Origin: SKLM01 sp964542755
GTDB lineage: Bacteria > Chloroflexota > Anaerolineae > B4-G1
Assembly (NCBI GenBank): GCA_964542755.1
Contig: CAZIWL010000032.1
Coordinates: 1 to 36,277, forward strand
DNA length: 36,277 nucleotides
Direction: 5' to 3'
How positions within the stretch are numbered: position 1 is the first letter of the stretch; every line of letters begins with the position of its first letter. The position numbers and the translations under genes were made by a program. The notes under the pieces are model-generated. The model saw nothing but the letters and a program-made list of their open reading frames with translations, had not been told where the DNA came from and did not search any database. This document shows positions 14,594 to 22,894 of this stretch, piece after piece.

Positions 14594-15637
14594 CTAGTAG
14601 CCCGGTGCGGGCATGGCGCGACAGAGCTCCACCAGCTTTGGATGGGTATACCGGCCTTTCTCCTCGATCTGCACATCATCGAGCCAGACGGATGGATCCA
14701 GGACCACACCATCGGTGTGGGCGGGCGAGCCGTAGTCCGGCGCCCCCACCCCGAACTGCATGCACCCGAAGACCCGCTCGTCCTCAAGAATGCGGCCGCT
14801 GGGCCTGTTCACTCCGGGGTTGAAGCCGTAGCAAGCGTGGTCGACGAGGTAGGCTTCGGGGTGCTCGAAGCCCGCGAGCCAGCGGGAGAAGGCGGCAGCC
14901 TCCCGGCCGCCCTCGATCTCCTTCACGTAGCCCTCCTCGATGCTCAGCCTGACCGGCTCGCGCAGCACGCCCAACGCACTGGGCGGCCAGAGGGCTCCGT
15001 CGAAGACCAGGATGCCCTCCACGCTCTCGCGATGGATCATGAAGCCGGACTGCCCGCCGAGCATTTGGGGGAAGCCCCCCTCGGCTGGTGGCGGCTCCCA
15101 GAAGGAATCCCCGGCTTTGTCGACGGCCATCGCCATATCCGTGCCCGCCGGGCTCGTGACGCGGACCGTGTCGGCGGCCTGTGAGAGCCGATAGAGCCGC
15201 GCCGCCATACGCTGCAGGGCGGCATAGTCGGGACGCCCAACGGTGCGCACCATCATATCCACGTCCATGCCGGTGAGGCAGACGTAGATGCAGCCGCCGT
15301 CGATAGCGGCATGGTAGGCCGGGCTGTAGAGCTGGTAGGCGACGGCGAAGTCAATCCAGACATCAGCGCCAAGGGCCGCTTTGGCCACCGGCCCCGGCGG
15401 CACCTGCATCGGTTCCGGTTGTGTCGGATAGACGACCGTCGTGGGCACAGCCCCGACGGCGAGGGCAGCGCCGGCCGTCGCATGCACGACGCGCATATCA
15501 GCCAGGCTGTCAGCCGTGATGAGCACATCCTGCCCCGGCTCCAAGGGCCGCATCTCCGTCACCAACTTGTGCGCGGCGTGCATCAACTCGGGACCGAGAT
15601 ACCCGTCGCGGGGCTCCGTGCCCCAGGCGAGCTCCAT
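14594..15637 (-). CDS. M29-fold protein related to 2,5-dihydroxypyridine 5,6-dioxygenase (NicX-like)
   Basis: The protein has 347 residues. The C-terminal half has the metal motif seen in NicX: V-D-H267-A-C-Y-G-F-N-P-G, then SPAH307-T-D309-GV, matching the His/His/Asp iron ligands of that ring-cleaving enzyme. The two-Glu/two-His/Asp set of true M29 peptidases is not evident. The middle includes GGQSGFMIHRESVEGILVFDG and LREPVRLSIEEGYVKEIEGG, typical of this subgroup. If it is a dioxygenase it would open a hydroxylated N-heterocycle; if a hydrolase, it would cut an amide. It follows the ornithine aminotransferase-like gene by 19 bases, so it is co-transcribed with it. Confidence 0.75.
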   Translation of the reverse strand: MELAWGTEPRDGYLGPELMHAAHKLVTEMRPLEPGQDVLITADSLADMRVVHATAGAALAVGAVPTTVVYPTQPEPMQVPPGPVAKAALGADVWIDFAVAYQLYSPAYHAAIDGGCIYVCLTGMDVDMMVRTVGRPDYAALQRMAARLYRLSQAADTVRVTSPAGTDMAMAVDKAGDSFWEPPPAEGGFPQMLGGQSGFMIHRESVEGILVFDGALWPPSALGVLREPVRLSIEEGYVKEIEGGREAAAFSRWLAGFEHPEAYLVDHACYGFNPGVNRPSGRILEDERVFGCMQFGVGAPDYGSPAHTDGVVLDPSVWLDDVQIEEKGRYTHPKLVELCRAMPAPGY

Positions 15638-15656
15638 TGAACCCCCTTCTGCCCTC

Positions 15657-17014
15657 CTAGTGGGCGCTCAACACGTCCACGATCCGCTCCAGAGCCCAGT
15701 CCACCTCATCGCGCGTGATGACCAGCGGCGGGGCAAACCGGATCGTGTTCTCGTGGGTGTCCTTGGCCAGGATGCCCCGGTTCTTCAGCTCCTTGCAGAA
15801 CTGGCGCACGCCGCCGGCCTCCGGGTCGAACTCGACGCCGATCATCAAGCCCTTGCCCCGAATCTCCTTCAAGTGGGGGTGGCTGATCTCCTGGAGGCCC
15901 TCCATGAAGTAGGCGCCCATCTCGGCGGCGTTCTCGATCATCCCCTCCTCGACCAACACCCGCAAAGCGGTCCGCGCCACGGCGCAGGCGAGGGGGTTAC
16001 CTCCGAAGGTGGACCCGTGCTCACCGGGCTGGAGAACACCCAGCACCTCGGTGTTGGAGAGGACGGCCGAGACGGGGTAGAAGCCGCCGGACAGCGCCTT
16101 GCCGACGGTCGTCAGGTCCGCCTCGACGCCGTCATGCTCCTCGGCCAGAAGCTTCCCCGTGCGTCCAAGGCCCGTCTGGATCTCGTCGGTGATCATCACA
16201 ATGCCGTGCTCGTCACAGATCTCCCGCACGTCCCGGAGATAGCCGTCCGGGGGGACGACGACCCCGGCCTCGCCCTGGATGGGCTCGACCATGAANNNNN
16301 NNNNNNNNNNNNNNNNNNNNNNNNNNNNNNNNNNNNNNNNNNNNNNNNNNNNNNNNNNNNNNNNNNNNNNNNNNNNNNNNNNNNNNNNNNNNNNNAGCCG
16401 TCCGGGGGGACGACGACCCCGGCCTCGCCCTGGATGGGCTCGACCATGAAGGCAACCGTGTTGGGAGTGATGGCCTCCTCCAGGGCTGCCGCGTCGCCGA
16501 AGGGGATCTTGACGAAGCCACTCGGGAAGGGTCCAAATCCGGCTCGTGAGCTCTCGCTGCAGCTGAACCCGACGATGGCAATGGTCCGGCCATGAAAGTT
16601 GTCCTCGCAAACGATGATCTCCGCCTGATCCTCGGGCACATCCTTGACCTCATAGCCCCACTTCCGGGCGACCTTGATGGCGGTCTCGACGGCCTCCGCC
16701 CCGCTGTTCATGGGAAGCACCTTGTGAGAGTTCGTCAGCTCGCACAGATCCCGGTAGAACAGCCCGAGCTGGTCGTTACGAAAGGCCCGCGATGTCAGGG
16801 TCAGCTCCTGACACTGGTCGATCATCGTCTCGGCGATCTTGGGATGGCAGTGCCCCTGATTGACCGCGGAGTAGGCTGCCAGGCAGTCGAGATACTTGTT
16901 CCCGTCCACGTCCCATACCCACACACCCTGACCGCGGTCCAGAACGACGTCGAGAGGGTGATAGTTGTGTGCGCCGAGCTCTTGCTCCAGTCGGATGTAG
17001 TCTTCTGATCTCAC
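15657..17014 (-). CDS. rocD: Ornithine aminotransferase-like PLP enzyme (split only by a false gap)
   Basis: The reading frame appears broken because 100 N (16296-16395) were inserted between two copies of the same 55 bases (16241-16295 and 16396-16450). Removing 155 bases rejoins one frame of 400 residues, the normal length of ornithine-oxo-acid transaminase. The class-III aminotransferase features are present: DVDGNKYLDCLAAYSAVNQGH near the N-terminus, the substrate segment FMVEPIQGEAGVVVPPDGYL, the PLP-binding DEIQTGLGRTG, and the Schiff-base Lys in TVGKALSGGFYPVSAVL. It moves the terminal amino group of ornithine (or a similar omega-amino acid) to 2-oxoglutarate. The start is GTG at 17014 with GAGGAG just before. 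It lies between DUF917 and NicX-like genes. Confidence 0.92.
16241..16450. other. False assembly gap with 55-base duplicated flanks
   Basis: Bases 16241-16295 are identical to 16396-16450 and enclose exactly 100 N. Such an overlap equal to a k-mer length means the two contigs should have been merged. Confidence 0.95.
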
Positions 17015-17102
17015 TTGCTCCTCACCTCTCAGTCACGAATGGTTCGCTGCGCTCCCGGATACTGGGTGGGCATCGACCCAGAACCGGTGCCTTTGTGCCG
17101 AT

Positions 17103-18236
17103 CTAGCCCTCGACCAACTCCTCGATGGGCACGTAATCGATGTTGAAGCCAAAGTACCGCGGACCCGAGGCCTCATCGAGCCCAAACTCCGTCCGGAAGG
17201 CCTCCAGGCCCTTCATGCCGGCCGCCACCACCTGATCCCCCTCTTTGATCAGAGTGTTCGTCGTCCCCTGCCCGGTCTCCCCGTAAGCCAGTGTCAGAAG
17301 ATCCGGGCTGCAGACCCAAGGCTCGCCGTCCAGCCAGGAGACGTGGTTCTCGTTCTTGAACCAGACCTTCAGCGTGTGGCCCCTATGCTTGCCCGTGCCC
17401 TCCACGGTCGTCGTGCCGAACATGTAGCCGTCGCGATCTTCCCACTGCTTGTCAGCCACCACGCCCTCGAAGAGCCGCCATCCGCCGGTGACCTCCAGGG
17501 CCGCATCAACGGGATCTCGCCCGCTCTCGCGGGCCTCCCGTATCGCCTGTCCGACGGCGAGGGACTCCGTAAGCGTCCCCCGTACCAGGATATCCTTCAT
17601 CTCGGACCCGCGCAAGGGTGTCGCTGCGATGGTCGTGTTCCCAAACGCAGCCACGGCGAGCATCTTGCCGATCCGTTCTAGCATGTGGGGACTGACCGTC
17701 TCCTTGACGATAGCCACGTTCCCCCACTTGTCAACGCTGGAAAAGGGCCAGCTGGTCTTTCCGTACAGGTAGGGCGTGCCCTGCATCTCGTCGGGAATGG
17801 CACGTCCCGCGTAGTCCCCATCGACGACGGCAACGCCCAAGCGCGCGCCAGTCACCAGCGGCGCTGGTGTGTTTCCGGCGCCCAACTCGGCGGGCACCAG
17901 ACAGCCGATGGGCTCGCCGAGGTAAGCCCCTAACTCCTTGACCGCCTGCTCCATGGAACGATCACCAAACTTGTCCTCCAGGGCCAGCTTCGCGATCTCG
18001 TCGAGGATCTCCTGGGAGACGGGCGCGATGGAGCCCATGCCATAGGGTGTCACCGTCCAGACGTCATCAGGAATCTCGTCGACGTCGACCCACTCCAGGG
18101 GGACGCCGTCCTCCAGCGCGCCGCGGAGCATGCCCATGCCCCACTCGATGCTGCCGCCGCCTCCGGTGCCCCTGAAGAGGCAACCGTTGATGAAGTCTTC
18201 ACAGTCTTGCAGGGTTTCCAGTTTTCCGCGTGGCAT
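17103..18236 (-). CDS. DUF917-family protein (first of two)
   Basis: The protein has 377 residues and full-length DUF917 architecture. It has the Gly-rich N-terminal motif FRGTGGGGSIEWG (about residues 21-33), PYGMGSIAPVS, then a middle PAELGAGNTPAPLVTGARLGV, and a C-terminal substrate-like domain with GYMFGTTTVEGTG. DUF917 proteins often accompany hydantoinase/oxoprolinase genes; their reaction is not settled to my knowledge. The ATG at 18236 has GGAGG eleven bases upstream. It lies between oppF and the rocD-like gene on the same strand. A second DUF917 gene starts the island at 26954. Confidence 0.88.
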   Translation of the reverse strand: MPRGKLETLQDCEDFINGCLFRGTGGGGSIEWGMGMLRGALEDGVPLEWVDVDEIPDDVWTVTPYGMGSIAPVSQEILDEIAKLALEDKFGDRSMEQAVKELGAYLGEPIGCLVPAELGAGNTPAPLVTGARLGVAVVDGDYAGRAIPDEMQGTPYLYGKTSWPFSSVDKWGNVAIVKETVSPHMLERIGKMLAVAAFGNTTIAATPLRGSEMKDILVRGTLTESLAVGQAIREARESGRDPVDAALEVTGGWRLFEGVVADKQWEDRDGYMFGTTTVEGTGKHRGHTLKVWFKNENHVSWLDGEPWVCSPDLLTLAYGETGQGTTNTLIKEGDQVVAAGMKGLEAFRTEFGLDEASGPRYFGFNIDYVPIEELVEG

Positions 18237-18386
18237 CCTTTACGTTTCCTCCGTGCTATGCATGGCACCAGCGGTCTCCTCACCAAGTCGACCGCCGCCG
18301 TTCGGTCGCCGGGCTCCCGCGCGAGCGAGCCCGGCTCATCAGCCGGATCCCGGCTGTCTCAGTAGGCGCCGTCCATCGTCACCCCT

Positions 18387-19283
18387 CTAGCCCTGGCACC
18401 GGTGGCAGGCCACCCAGTGGCCCTCACCTACATCAACGAGGACGGGCTCAGACTTGGCACACCTATCCGATGCCGCAGGACAGCGGGGGTGGAAGCTGCA
18501 GCCCGGGGGGGGATCGATGGGATCGGGGACGCTACCCTCGAGGACGATCCGCTCCCGCCTGAACTTGGGGTCCAGACTGGGAGCTGCCGAGAGGAGCGCC
18601 TCGGTGTAGGGATGGCGCGCCTCGTAGAAGATGGTCTCCGTGTCCCCGAGCTCCACGACCTGGCCCAGGTACATCACCGCCACCCGGTGGCTGATGTGCT
18701 GGACCACCGTCAGGTCGTGAGTGATGAAGAGGTATGTCAGTCGAAGCTCCTCCTGGAGCTCCTCCAGCAGGTTGATGATCTGGGCCTGAACCGAGACGTC
18801 CAGGGCAGACGTAGGCTCGTCGAGCACGATAAACTTCGGATTGAGCGCCAGCGCGCGGGCCACGGCGATCCGCTGAAGCTGTCCGCCGCTGAACTCGTGC
18901 GGATACCGGTAGAGGATCTCGCCCCCCATCCTCACCTGCTCCAGCAGCTCCCGGCAGCGGTCGACCAGCGCGTCCCCGCGCAGCGACGTGTGGGTCCGCA
19001 GCGGCTCCGCCACGGAGTTGAGCACGCTGAACCGGGGATCGAAGGACGAGTAAGGATTCTGGAAGACCATCTGCATGTTCTGGCGATACCGCCGCAGCTC
19101 ACCGCCGTCGAGGGCCGCAATGTCCGTGCTCTCGAACAGCACTTTCCCCCTCGTCGGCTCCACCAGCCGCATGATCGTGCGGCCCAAGGTGGTCTTGCCG
19201 CAGCCGGATTCCCCCACCACGCCGAGCGTCTCCTGCTCGTAGATATCGATGCTCACGTCCTCAAGCGCACGCACCCAGCTCTG
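18387..19283 (-). CDS. oppF: OppF/DppF-type ABC transporter ATPase (N-terminus lost in a gap)
   Basis: 298 residues are visible. They hold a complete ATPase core: Walker A VVGESGCGKTTLGR, Q-loop VFQNPYSSFDPR, signature FSGGQLQRIAVARAL, Walker B FIVLDEPTSALDV and the switch FITHDLTVV. The C-terminal oligopeptide/dipeptide domain carries PPPGCSFHPRCPAASDRC and ends in a short Cys-containing tail (CHRCQG). It should form a heterodimer with OppD to power OppB/OppC. The roughly 30 residues before SWVRALEDVSIDIYEQE are in the gap. It can be read as fused to OppD only because N carries no stop codon, so the fusion is unproven. Confidence 0.9.
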   Translation of the reverse strand, partial: QSWVRALEDVSIDIYEQETLGVVGESGCGKTTLGRTIMRLVEPTRGKVLFESTDIAALDGGELRRYRQNMQMVFQNPYSSFDPRFSVLNSVAEPLRTHTSLRGDALVDRCRELLEQVRMGGEILYRYPHEFSGGQLQRIAVARALALNPKFIVLDEPTSALDVSVQAQIINLLEELQEELRLTYLFITHDLTVVQHISHRVAVMYLGQVVELGDTETIFYEARHPYTEALLSAAPSLDPKFRRERIVLEGSVPDPIDPPPGCSFHPRCPAASDRCAKSEPVLVDVGEGHWVACHRCQG

Positions 19284-19383
19284 NNNNNNNNNNNNNNNNN
19301 NNNNNNNNNNNNNNNNNNNNNNNNNNNNNNNNNNNNNNNNNNNNNNNNNNNNNNNNNNNNNNNNNNNNNNNNNNNNNNNNNNN
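19284..19383. other. Assembly gap between oppD and oppF
   Basis: There are 100 N with no overlap between the flanks, so real sequence is missing here. OppD stops before its usual PGC-x-F-x-PRC tail and OppF lacks its start, so the true gap is probably longer than 100 bases. Confidence 0.9.
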
Positions 19384-20195
19384 GCCAGAGGCTGGCCTCG
19401 GTCGGCGGGGAGTGGCAGCGCGGCAAGGAGCCCCTGGCTGTAGGGGTGCTTCAGCTTGTATAGGACATCTTCGGTCCGGCCCATCTCCACCACAGACCCG
19501 GCGTAGGCCACAGCGACCCGATCACAGGTCTCGGCCACGACGCCCAGGTCGTGGGTGATCAAGAGGATGGAGATCGCCATCTCCTCGCGCAGCCGGTTGA
19601 AGAGGGCAAGGATCTGCGCCTGAATGGTCACGTCCAACGCAGTGGTGGGCTCGTCGGCGATGAGGAGCTCGGCGCCTGTGGAAAGTGCCATAGCCGTCAT
19701 CACCCGCTGCTTCATCCCACCGCTCAACTCGTGCGGGTAAGTCTCCAAGACCCGCACCGGATCAGGGAGGCCGACGTTCTCGAACATGCGCAGTGCCGCC
19801 TCGCGGGCTTCCGTGTCATCCACGTCCAGGTGATGCCGGATGACCCGCTTCGCCTGGTTCCCGATGCTGAAAACAGGATTGAGTGACGCCGACGGGTCCT
19901 GGAAGATCATCGCGATGCGGCCGCCCCGAATCTTCCGCATAGCCGCACGGCTCTTCTCCAGCAGGTTCTCCCCGTCGAACTCAATCCGCCCGCGCACGAT
20001 CTCACCCGGATGGGGCACCATGCGGAGGATGCTGAAGCCTGTCACCGACTTCCCGCACCCCGACTCGCCCACCAGCCCGAAGATCTCACCTCTGCGCACG
20101 CCGAAGGTCATGCCATTCACGGCGCGAACCACGCCGGCATACGTCTGAAAGCGGACGTGCAGGTCCTCCACCGAGAGCAGGGCCTTGCTCACCAT
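19384..20195 (-). CDS. oppD: OppD/DppD-type ABC transporter ATPase (C-terminus lost in a gap)
   Basis: 270 residues are visible from the ATG at 20195, which follows GGGAGG by six bases (a GTG at 20198 is also in frame). The ATPase core is complete: Walker A LVGESGCGKSVTG, Q-loop IFQDPSASLNPVF, signature LSGGMKQRVMTAMAL, Walker B LLIADEPTTALDV and LITHDLGVV. The sequence ends at ALPLPADRGQPL, just before the usual Cys-containing C-terminal domain. The first codons are duplicated upstream (see 20144-20309). It belongs to the peptide-type transporter with OppB, OppC, OppF and the lipoprotein at 23993-25636. Confidence 0.9.
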
Positions 20196-20309
20196 CACGG
20201 CCCTCCCGGTGCACGGGTCAGAGATGTCTGAAAGCGGACGTGCAGGTCCTCCACTGAGAGCAAGGCTTGGCTCACGTGACAGCCCTCCTGGTCCGCGGGT
20301 CGGAGACGT
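20144..20309. repeat. 83-bp imperfect tandem duplication at the oppC/oppD junction
   Basis: Copy 1 (20144-20226) and copy 2 (20227 to about 20309) both start TCTGAAAGCGGACGTGCAGG and differ by scattered bases and a short indel. Copy 2 encodes the true OppC end; copy 1 encodes the true OppD start. The duplication left the mini-frame at 20195-20275. Confidence 0.9.
20195..20275 (-). pseudogene. 26-codon remnant of the old oppD start between oppC and oppD
   Basis: A GTG at 20275 overlaps the oppC stop (GTGA). It encodes SQALLSVEDLHVRFQT, nearly the OppD N-terminus, then leaves the homologous sequence and stops. Its TGA overlaps the real oppD ATG (TGATG). It is the original start left over from the 83-bp duplication. 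It could still be translated and pass ribosomes from oppC to oppD. Confidence 0.7.
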
Positions 20310-21183
20310 CCCTCACGGCATCGCCGAGCAAGTTGAAGGCGAGCGTGACCAGGAAGATGGCAGCGCCGGCTGCCCCGGCGAACCAGGGGCGCTCAATGAA
20401 GTAGATGCGTCCCGTGCTGATCATCTTGCCCCAGTCCGGCGTGGGAGGCTGAACCCCCAGACCGATGAAGCTCATGGCCGCGCCGGTAAGGATCGCAGAA
20501 CCGATGTCCATGGTACCCTGCACCAGGACAGGCGTCATCACGTTGGGCAGGATGTGGCGGAGGATGATGCGCAGGTTGCTGACGCCGACGCTCCGCGCCG
20601 CCTCGATGAAGTACTCCTCCCGCAGTGAGAGGGTCTGCGCACGCACCAGCCGCGCATACCACGGCCACCAGGTGATGGCGATGGCGATCATGGTATTCAC
20701 AAAACTGGCGCCCAGAGCCGCAGCGATCGCGATGGCCAGCAGAAGGGGCGGAAAGGCGAGGAAGACGTCCGTGATCCGCATGAGGACGTTGTCGATCCAG
20801 CCGCCGTAGTAGCCGGCAGCGGCGCCCAGGGGGATGCCGATCAGCGCTGCGACGGCCACGACGAGGAGCCCCATCGTCAACGAACTCCGCCCTCCGAACA
20901 GAATGCGCGCCCAGACGTCCCGACCTAGATAATCCGTCCCCAGGGGGTGTTCGCGGCTGGGCGGCTCGAACTTCTCCAAGATGTTGGGCTCTCCGCGCCC
21001 CTGCCCCGGGTAACGGGTCAGGACCGGCGCGAACACTGTGCCGAAAACGAAGAGGGCCACGATGATCAGGCTGAGCACAGCCAGAGGGTCACGCCGGAAG
21101 GCGCGCACCATCAGGCCGAGTTCGCTGAAGCGGGGCGTCCGCTCGGCACCCTCTTGAGCGGGTACCTCTACTTGTGCACCCAA
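20272..21183 (-). CDS. oppC: OppC/DppC-type ABC transporter permease
   Basis: The protein has 303 residues. It has a first membrane helix after a short cytoplasmic lead, the HPLGTDYLGRDVWARILFGGR motif, five further helices, and the EAA loop EAARSVGVSNLRIILRHILPN that docks onto the ATPases. The conserved ending GLGVQPPTPDWGKMI and DVSDPRTRR is present. The likely start is TTG at 21183: GAGGAG lies about six bases before it and no ATG is in frame nearby. It follows the racemase gene by only ten bases. It is separated from its partner oppB by three unrelated genes, which is unusual for opp operons. Confidence 0.92.
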   Translation of the reverse strand: MGAQVEVPAQEGAERTPRFSELGLMVRAFRRDPLAVLSLIIVALFVFGTVFAPVLTRYPGQGRGEPNILEKFEPPSREHPLGTDYLGRDVWARILFGGRSSLTMGLLVVAVAALIGIPLGAAAGYYGGWIDNVLMRITDVFLAFPPLLLAIAIAAALGASFVNTMIAIAITWWPWYARLVRAQTLSLREEYFIEAARSVGVSNLRIILRHILPNVMTPVLVQGTMDIGSAILTGAAMSFIGLGVQPPTPDWGKMISTGRIYFIERPWFAGAAGAAIFLVTLAFNLLGDAVRDVSDPRTRRAVT

Positions 21184-21193
21184 GGTAGTCTCC

Positions 21194-21943
21194 TCATTGT
21201 GGCGCGAAGGGGGTCTTCCACGGCCAACGGATGGGTTTCCTGGGAGGCGTGGGGTAGGTCAGGCGGCTGTGGGACAGACCCAGGTCAACCAACGTTTCGG
21301 CCTGCTTCACCGCCACCGAGGGCGGATCTAGCACGGGGACCTCGCTCCCGCGGTCGGCGAGGGCCGCCTGGATGCGGGGTGCCCAGCCAGCGAGACCGGT
21401 ACAACCAGGAATAAGGATGTGGGCACCGTCCTCACGGACCGCCTTCTCCCCGGCTGCCACCAGTGCCTCCAGGGTTGCCTCGGGATCCTCCTCCAGGTCC
21501 AGCACCGGCACATGGATCGGTCGGGCCGACGCCAAGCGACGAGAGAGACCATATCGGGAGGCCTGGTGTTCCACCGCCATGATGTCGCCTTCGGAGATGA
21601 CGAGAACAGAGAAACGGTGCGCCAGCGTGGCGGCGAGATGCATGCTGGCCTGGGCGGGCCCCACGACGGGGATGTCGACCAACTCGCGGGCGGCATCCAG
21701 CCCCGGGTCCGCCATGCAGTCGATGATCACACCATGGACGCCATCGGCCTCGGCCTCGACGACCTTCGTGATGATGTCCGGTACGACAAGGGCCTCATCG
21801 CGGTGGCACTCAATGGACGCGGTACCCCAATCCAGCGGAACCACACTGATCTCCGTAGACGGGCGCACGACCGCGGCGTAGCCCTCCTTCGTACTCTCCA
21901 CCCAACTGGCTGTGATCACCGGCAGTATGACACGGATGTGCAT
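21194..21943 (-). CDS. Asp/Glu/hydantoin racemase-family enzyme (HyuE-like)
   Basis: The protein has 249 residues. It has the two catalytic Cys of cofactor-independent racemases: C76 in VIIDCMADPGLDAARE and C181 in LIPGCTGLAG. The positions are those known for hydantoin racemases. The segment VPVVGPAQASMHLAATL fits the same group. Related enzymes include maleate isomerase and arylmalonate decarboxylase, so isomerisation of a cyclic imide or maleate-type acid is possible. The ATG at 21943 has GGAGGAGGAG before it; an in-frame TTG at 21958 would overlap that site. Ten bases separate it from oppC. Confidence 0.88.
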   Translation of the reverse strand: MHIRVILPVITASWVESTKEGYAAVVRPSTEISVVPLDWGTASIECHRDEALVVPDIITKVVEAEADGVHGVIIDCMADPGLDAARELVDIPVVGPAQASMHLAATLAHRFSVLVISEGDIMAVEHQASRYGLSRRLASARPIHVPVLDLEEDPEATLEALVAAGEKAVREDGAHILIPGCTGLAGWAPRIQAALADRGSEVPVLDPPSVAVKQAETLVDLGLSHSRLTYPTPPRKPIRWPWKTPFAPQ

Positions 21944-22035
21944 AGTCTCCTCCTCCAAGTACCGGGGACGATGAGCACTCCCCTCCTGGTCTTCCTGGCG
22001 CCGTCGGGGTGTAACATAGGATCGAAGAACTCCGG

Positions 22036-22365
22036 CTATGCGCCGTCCGTTGAGCGCCTCTTCATCTCAAGGGCGAGATCTCCCGTCATCTGACGAAGGA
22101 AATCGACGAAGGCCTCTTCATCCGTCATGACCAGGTCCAGATTCGCCTCACAGGCCTCCACAAACTCGCTCGGCCACGACTTGTCCCCGAATCCGCCGTT
22201 GGCGATAAGGGTCTTCGTCAAACGGCTGGCCCCATCCATCAGGCGCAGGGAAGGGTACAGTTCCTCGTCGCGCTCCGACTGCGCAAGCAAGAGGGCACTC
22301 GACACGAAGAAGGAGAGCAACGCGAAGTAGTCCTCCTCGCGAAGCCTCAGCTCTTGGTCACTCAT
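22036..22365 (-). CDS. Small helical protein (DUF6092-like)
   Basis: The protein has 109 residues and is mostly alpha-helical: REEDYFALLSFFVSSALLLAQS, then LYPSLRLMDGASRLTKTLI and FVDFLRQMTGDLALEMKRRS. It resembles proteins annotated as DUF6092, which have no known function to my knowledge; this match is from memory. The preferred ATG at 22365 overlaps the nitroreductase stop by four bases (ATGA), showing coupling; an ATG at 22374 is too close to the upstream AGGA. The pair may work together, for example as an accessory subunit of the flavoenzyme. Confidence 0.7.
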   Translation of the reverse strand: MSDQELRLREEDYFALLSFFVSSALLLAQSERDEELYPSLRLMDGASRLTKTLIANGGFGDKSWPSEFVEACEANLDLVMTDEEAFVDFLRQMTGDLALEMKRRSTDGA

Positions 22366-22886
22366 GAGGCCCATTCCTGCCCATACTCGTCCGAGAAAGC
22401 AATCTCCTCGATGGGACGCCTGGCCGGGGGTTCGGGGGATTCGTTCGCATAACCGAGGCAGACCAAGAGGTAGGGTGGAATCTCATCAGGAAGCTCAAGC
22501 ACAGGCTGCAGGGCGGCGGCCGCAAAAGAGGCAACTATGTAGCTGCCGATCCCCATGCCGTGCGCAGCCAGGCATATGTTCTGCGCGGCGATGGCGGCGT
22601 CGGCCATGTTGAGCACCCTCACATGGTCAGTGATTGACTTCTGCTTAGCCTCCATGCATATGGCAATCATGGCAGCGGGCGTATCCCCAATGCCAGGGGC
22701 GAAACTCATCACGAGATCCTTCTGAGCCTCCGACGTGATGACGATGAAGCGCCACGCATTCCGGTTGCCGCCGTTCGGCGCCCACCGGGCCGCATCCAAG
22801 AGCCTCTCCAAGGCATCCGGGCCGATCAATTGGTCGGTGAACCGGCGTACGCTGCGCCGTCCAAGAATGGCATCGAACAGCTCCAC
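22362..22886 (-). CDS. Nitroreductase-family FMN oxidoreductase
   Basis: The protein has 174 residues, the small end of the family. The FMN-binding start is RRSVRRF (about 10-16), followed by LLDAARWAPNGGNRNAWRFIVI and, near the C-terminus, GIGSYIVASF and PPYLLVCLGYANESPEPPARRPIEEI. Such enzymes transfer hydride from NAD(P)H through FMN to nitro groups, quinones, flavins or ene-type substrates. The start is GTG at 22886 after AGGAGG, which overlaps the end of oppB. It is inserted inside the transporter operon, so reduction or dehydrogenation of the imported compound is the simplest idea. Confidence 0.85.
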   Translation of the reverse strand: MELFDAILGRRSVRRFTDQLIGPDALERLLDAARWAPNGGNRNAWRFIVITSEAQKDLVMSFAPGIGDTPAAMIAICMEAKQKSITDHVRVLNMADAAIAAQNICLAAHGMGIGSYIVASFAAAALQPVLELPDEIPPYLLVCLGYANESPEPPARRPIEEIAFSDEYGQEWAS

Positions 22887-22894
22887 ACTTCCTC

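Noticed and set aside
16196..17014. Truncated aminotransferase plus a second partial copy
   Set aside because: Both are halves of one gene separated by a false gap with duplicated 55-base flanks.
18387..20195. Natural dual-ATPase OppDF fusion
   Set aside because: The joining segment is entirely N, so continuity is not shown.
14594..21943. Complete nicotinate degradation pathway (NicX plus a racemase-family enzyme)
   Set aside because: No NicD deformylase, NicF amidase or nicotinate hydroxylase is present, and the racemase carries hydantoin-racemase-type Cys motifs.
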